Shown piece after piece: positions 62,919-64,000 of a stretch of DNA of 64,000 bases. Below the pieces are notes generated by a model that did no database searches, was not told the origin of the DNA, and saw nothing but the letters and a program-made list of their open reading frames with translations. This DNA comes from Chelatococcus sp. HY11 (lineage in GTDB: Bacteria; Pseudomonadota; Alphaproteobacteria; Rhizobiales; Beijerinckiaceae). Where the stretch lies: contig NZ_JAHBRX010000002.1 in the NCBI RefSeq assembly GCF_018398335.1, positions 1,674,001 through 1,738,000 of the forward strand, in the 5' to 3' direction. Position numbers and translations under genes: made by a program. Each line of letters opens with the position of its first letter. The first letter of the stretch is position 1.

Positions 62919-63263
62919 CTATTCCTTGAGCACCAGATAAATCAGAAACTTGATGGAGCCTTCGCTCTTCTCCTCAAACCCGATCTGGAGCCTGAGCCAG
63001 TTGCCGAACTCGCGTTGCACGAAAGTGATCGCCTCGCCGGCCTTCGCCTCGATCCGTTGGGTCGGGCCTTCATCAGCAAGCCACAGAAGCCCATCGGGCG
63101 ATATTTCCGGTCGGATCAGAATCGGCCCCGCGCCTTCTGAGGCATCCTGAATGCGCAGAAACCAGCGAGCCTCGGTCGCCCAGCCGGCCTCATAGGGCTC
63201 CGTCTCGAAGTGAGTGTCGTAGGTGTTGCCCTGTTCGATAACAGCCGTGAATGATCGCTTCAT
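62919..63263 (-). CDS. Protein of unknown function, small beta-rich
   Basis: About 114 residues from the ATG at 63263, which follows a GAGGGG site; the frame upstream is not coding. I recognise no family. The chain has no signal peptide and no membrane segment, and alternating hydrophobic residues suggest beta strands (RWFLRIQDASEG, ITFVQREFGNWLRLQIGFEE). It lies 11 bases after the next unknown gene and 49 bases before the binding-protein gene, so it is probably part of the sugar-type operon. Confidence 0.7.
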   Translation of the reverse strand: MKRSFTAVIEQGNTYDTHFETEPYEAGWATEARWFLRIQDASEGAGPILIRPEISPDGLLWLADEGPTQRIEAKAGEAITFVQREFGNWLRLQIGFEEKSEGSIKFLIYLVLKE

Positions 63264-63274
63264 CGCGGCACCCC

Positions 63275-64000
63275 TCACCAATCCACCGATGCGACGACAG
63301 AGTCGACCCAGAGAAAGTTCCGCACATTGCAGTGTGTCCGTACATCGAGACAGAAGTTGAGCAACCGCTCGCAGCCCCAATAGGGATGGTCGTAGCGCGG
63401 TACCGGCAGATCACGAAGGTCCATTGTCAGATCATTGACCTGCAATTCGGTATTGGCACGCTTCTCCGTATCAAAGACCCATCGCAGATAGTGCCAATTT
63501 GTTTTTGTGGGAATCTCATTGTAGCAGAGCGGCTGATGGCCGCCCGGTATCGGCTCCCAATCGCCGGGATGGCAGACGTGATAGTCTTCCGGTGATTGTG
63601 CCAGTCCCTGCTTTTCCATCATGGTCGTTGGCTGGACAGAGGTTTTGTACTGCCATTGCTGCAAAAGTTTGCCGGCATGGTCGGTATTCTGATAGCGAAG
63701 CGCGCAATGATAACGCTCGCCGTTCTCACCTTCACCCACGTCATTGCTGATCGTGAAGTCGCCGAACTGGGAGGCGGAAGGATGGAAGTTGCCATCCCAG
63801 GCTCTTTCTCCGACTTTCGGTTGGTTGAAGATGGTTTCGGCCTTGAACGTGAAGTACATCTCGAACTGTACAAGGCCGCGTTTCACATAGGTAAAGCGTT
63901 TGATCGCCTGACTCATGTGATTGGCGCGTGGCCGTGTAGCGAGCTTCAATGCGTAGGTCCCGTCGATCGAACCGTGTGTTCCGGTATCAAAGAACGTGAG
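63275..64000 (-). CDS. Protein of unknown function, 5' end beyond the window
   Basis: The frame is open to the window edge (241 codons, reading LTFFDTGTHGSIDGTYALKLATR at its start), so the gene is cut by the window end and a start at 63949 is artificial. The chain is rich in aromatic residues and beta-strand patterns (GLVQFEMYFTFKAE, YHCALRYQNTDH, NWHYLRWVFDTE), as in concanavalin-like or jelly-roll domains. No catalytic motif is recognised. It is coupled to the next small gene and to the sugar-type importer, which suggests a role in handling the same carbohydrate. Confidence 0.75.
   Translation of the reverse strand, partial: LTFFDTGTHGSIDGTYALKLATRPRANHMSQAIKRFTYVKRGLVQFEMYFTFKAETIFNQPKVGERAWDGNFHPSASQFGDFTISNDVGEGENGERYHCALRYQNTDHAGKLLQQWQYKTSVQPTTMMEKQGLAQSPEDYHVCHPGDWEPIPGGHQPLCYNEIPTKTNWHYLRWVFDTEKRANTELQVNDLTMDLRDLPVPRYDHPYWGCERLLNFCLDVRTHCNVRNFLWVDSVVASVDW

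Noticed and set aside
1-64000. A horizontally acquired island with integrase or transposase ends
   Set aside because: No integrase, transposase, tRNA gene or flanking direct repeats are visible; base composition looks even except in promoter gaps.

Overview
The window is a GC-rich stretch of an alphaproteobacterial chromosome or large plasmid. It most resembles a metabolically versatile soil bacterium of the Hyphomicrobiales (Bosea, Chelatococcus, Xanthobacter or Rhizobium-like). This rests on gene content (acetone carboxylase, several FAD and molybdenum oxidases, many ABC importers, a persulfide-type ArsR regulator) and on the codon style; no rRNA or marker gene confirms it. I see no tRNA, rRNA, insertion sequence, phage gene or CRISPR array. 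The DNA is densely packed with catabolic cassettes, each pairing an importer with enzymes and most with a local regulator of a different family (LacI, GntR, XRE-cupin, sigma-54 activator, LysR, ArsR).

Layout. (1) 1-2549: the end of a sugar-type ABC importer (binding protein and two permeases), closed by a clear terminator at 2594-2635. (2) 7791-2650, minus: a complete Fbp/Pot-like ABC importer (ATPase, binding protein, two permeases) with a LacI-family regulator last. (3) 15474-8007, minus: an NtaA-type flavin monooxygenase, a complete dipeptide-type ABC importer and a 2-hydroxyacid dehydrogenase, divergent from a GntR regulator and a DAO-type FAD oxidase (15857-17838). A 39-bp palindrome lies in the shared promoter region. 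(4) 25502-17875, minus: CoxG-like protein, cyclase/amidohydrolase, carboxymuconolactone-decarboxylase-like protein, a BMP-family (nucleoside-type) ABC importer and a cysteine amidohydrolase. (5) 28166-25783: an XRE-cupin regulator divergent from two tandem small cupins and a nitrilase-family amidase. (6) 34364-28468, minus: molybdenum hydroxylase genes in the order medium, large, small, second large, with a MOSC-domain gene divergent at 34817. (7) 42853-35613, minus: acetone carboxylase acxABC with its sigma-54 activator acxR. A near-consensus -24/-12 promoter and a cluster of CGTCCG/CGGACG repeats lie between acxR and acxA. (8) 43251-55215: a LysR regulator divergent from an operon of hydantoinase/oxoprolinase subunits A and B, a SIS-domain deglycase, a PfkB kinase and a complete peptide-type ABC importer, ending in a strong terminator. 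(9) 55298-56785: two YeeE/YedE-type sulfur transporter half-proteins divergent from a two-cysteine ArsR (BigR/SqrR-like) regulator. (10) 64000-56800, minus: two proteins of unknown function, a sugar-type ABC importer without ATPase, an SDR dehydrogenase, a cupin and a GMC oxidoreductase.

The least ordinary unit is region 8. Import, ATP-dependent ring opening by HyuAB, phosphorylation by a PfkB kinase and cleavage by an FrlB-like deglycase would together make a route for cyclised (lactam-type) Amadori or opine-like sugar-amino-acid conjugates. That substrate assignment is inference. The acetone carboxylase unit is the most securely identified, because subunit lengths, motifs, regulator and promoter architecture all agree.
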